64,000 nt of DNA from Rahnella bonaserana (GTDB taxonomy: Bacteria; Pseudomonadota; Gammaproteobacteria; Enterobacterales; Enterobacteriaceae): the NCBI RefSeq assembly GCF_019049675.1, contig NZ_JAFMOW010000059.1, forward strand, positions 1 through 64,000, in the 5' to 3' direction. The translations under genes were made by a program, and so were the position numbers. Shown one piece after another: positions 63,071 through 64,000 of this stretch. The notes below the pieces were generated by a model. It did no database searches. It was given only the letters and a program-made list of their open reading frames with translations, and was not told where the DNA came from. Position 1 is the stretch's first letter. Every line of letters starts with the position of its first letter.

Positions 63071-64000
63071 ATGGCGAAAATCATAGGCGGTTTAGCAGTT
63101 TCACATACCCCGACCATCGGTTTTGCGGTTGACCACAACAAGCAGGAAGAAAGCGCCTGGGCACCCATTTTCGAAAGCTTTGCGCCGATGCAAAAGTGGC
63201 TGGATGAGAAAAAACCGGACGTGCTGGTGTACATTTTCAACGACCATGTCACCTCGTTTTTCTTCGATCACTATTCTGCCTTTACGCTGGGTATCGACGA
63301 GCAGTATGAAGTCGCTGACGAAGGCGGCAGCCCGCGTGATTTGCCTGCGGTTAAGGGCCATGCGGCACTGTCGCAGCATATCGGTGCCAGTCTGATGGCA
63401 GACGAATTTGATATGTCATTCTTCCAGGATAAGCCTTTGGATCACGGTTTGTTCTCGCCGCTTTCTGCCCTGCTCCCGCATGAAGGCGGCTGGCCGACGC
63501 AAATCGTTCCGCTGCAAATCGGCGTGTTGCAGTTCCCTATACCGACTGCCCGCCGCTGTTACAAACTCGGCCAGGCGCTGCGCCGTGCGATTGAAAGTTT
63601 CCCGGAAGATTTAAACGTGGCGATTGTTGCGACCGGTGGCGTTTCACATCAGGTGCACGGTGAACGCTGCGGCTTTAACAACCCGGACTGGGATGAGCAG
63701 TTTGTCGATATGATTGTTAACGACCCGGAACGTCTGACCGAAATGACGCTGGCCGAATTTGCCACGCTGGGTGGTATGGAAGGCGCGGAAGTCATTATGT
63801 GGCTGGTGATGCGCGGCGCGCTGTCGGCCAATGTGAAGAAACTGCATCAGGCCTATTATCTGCCGTCGATGACCGGTATCGCCACGCTAATCCTTGAAAA
63901 TCAGTCACGTGAAGCACCGTATGACGTGCAGCAGCGCCAGCGTGACAAAATCGCGCAGCAAATGGCGGGGGTCGAAAAACTGCCGGGCACCTACCCGTTC
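63071..64000 (+). CDS. galA: Gallate dioxygenase (LigB-type extradiol), 3' end cut by window
   Basis: The 310 codons in the window begin MAKIIGGLAVSHTPTIGFAVD and match gallate dioxygenase GalA of pseudomonads along their length (about 420 residues when complete, from memory). It is related to the catalytic part of protocatechuate 4,5-dioxygenase: metal ligands are His12 (SHTPTIG) and His in FNDHVTSFFFD, with the late GGVSHQVHGER motif. It ring-cleaves gallate to oxalomesaconate. The frame is open at 64000, so the gene continues. It follows the transporter gene and is probably its operon partner. Confidence 0.9.
   Translation, partial: MAKIIGGLAVSHTPTIGFAVDHNKQEESAWAPIFESFAPMQKWLDEKKPDVLVYIFNDHVTSFFFDHYSAFTLGIDEQYEVADEGGSPRDLPAVKGHAALSQHIGASLMADEFDMSFFQDKPLDHGLFSPLSALLPHEGGWPTQIVPLQIGVLQFPIPTARRCYKLGQALRRAIESFPEDLNVAIVATGGVSHQVHGERCGFNNPDWDEQFVDMIVNDPERLTEMTLAEFATLGGMEGAEVIMWLVMRGALSANVKKLHQAYYLPSMTGIATLILENQSREAPYDVQQRQRDKIAQQMAGVEKLPGTYPF

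Overview
The window is chromosomal DNA from an enteric gammaproteobacterium. Gene content and order match Enterobacterales (aspS-nudB-yebC-ruvC/ruvAB, yecD-yecE-yecN-cmoAB, cutC-yecM-argS, rimJ-yceH-mviM-murJ, mdtH-grxB-yceB, ghrA-ycdX-ycdY beside tRNA-Ser, astCADBE). Three ERIC-type repeats and the accessory content point to a Yersiniaceae-like plant/soil enteric such as Rahnella or a relative; the species cannot be fixed from the sequence alone.

Layout. 1-5 kb: a divergent HxlR regulator/SDR pair with twin operator dyads, a fumarylacetoacetate hydrolase-family protein, an unrecognised membrane protein with a 65-residue partner, and the asparagine permease AnsP. 5-13.8 kb: a beta-glucoside locus. 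The minus-strand operon runs bglF (PTS EIIBCA), 6-phospho-beta-glucosidase, OprB-type porin, bglG; a divergent cytoplasmic GH3 beta-glucosidase faces it. A textbook BglG antitermination site (RAT plus terminator) precedes bglF, a second weaker one precedes bglG, and two CRP-like boxes lie in the divergent spacer. 13.8-23.3 kb: Holliday junction and translation housekeeping genes, then tRNA wobble modification (cmoAB). 23.3-40 kb: housekeeping genes with small unnamed ORFs between them, ending with ghrA and an unusual POT-family transporter.

40-47 kb: two tandem tRNA-Ser(GGA) genes, each with its own promoter and terminator, and the complete arginine succinyltransferase operon astCADBE behind a sigma-54-type promoter with candidate NtrC sites. 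The 3' end of astE runs into an ERIC element that supplies its last 22 codons.

47-54.7 kb: a six-gene operon of unassigned substrate: periplasmic sugar-binding protein, ABC ATPase, two permeases, FGGY-family pentulose kinase and a short KpsF-like SIS protein in which two aldose-ketose isomerase signature residues are changed. An ERIC element separates the binding-protein gene from the rest. 54.7-64 kb: a MocR-type regulator, a Spy-like chaperone, a CstA-family transporter with a DUF466 partner, a GNAT enzyme, a DapF paralogue in which both catalytic cysteines are serine, and a gallate-uptake/gallate dioxygenase pair cut by the window end.

The most original leads are the Ser/Ser DapF-like protein, the unassigned sugar operon with its divergent SIS protein, the ERIC-derived AstE tail, and the POT transporter without its proton-coupling motif. 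There is no CRISPR array, insertion sequence, prophage or plasmid origin in view.
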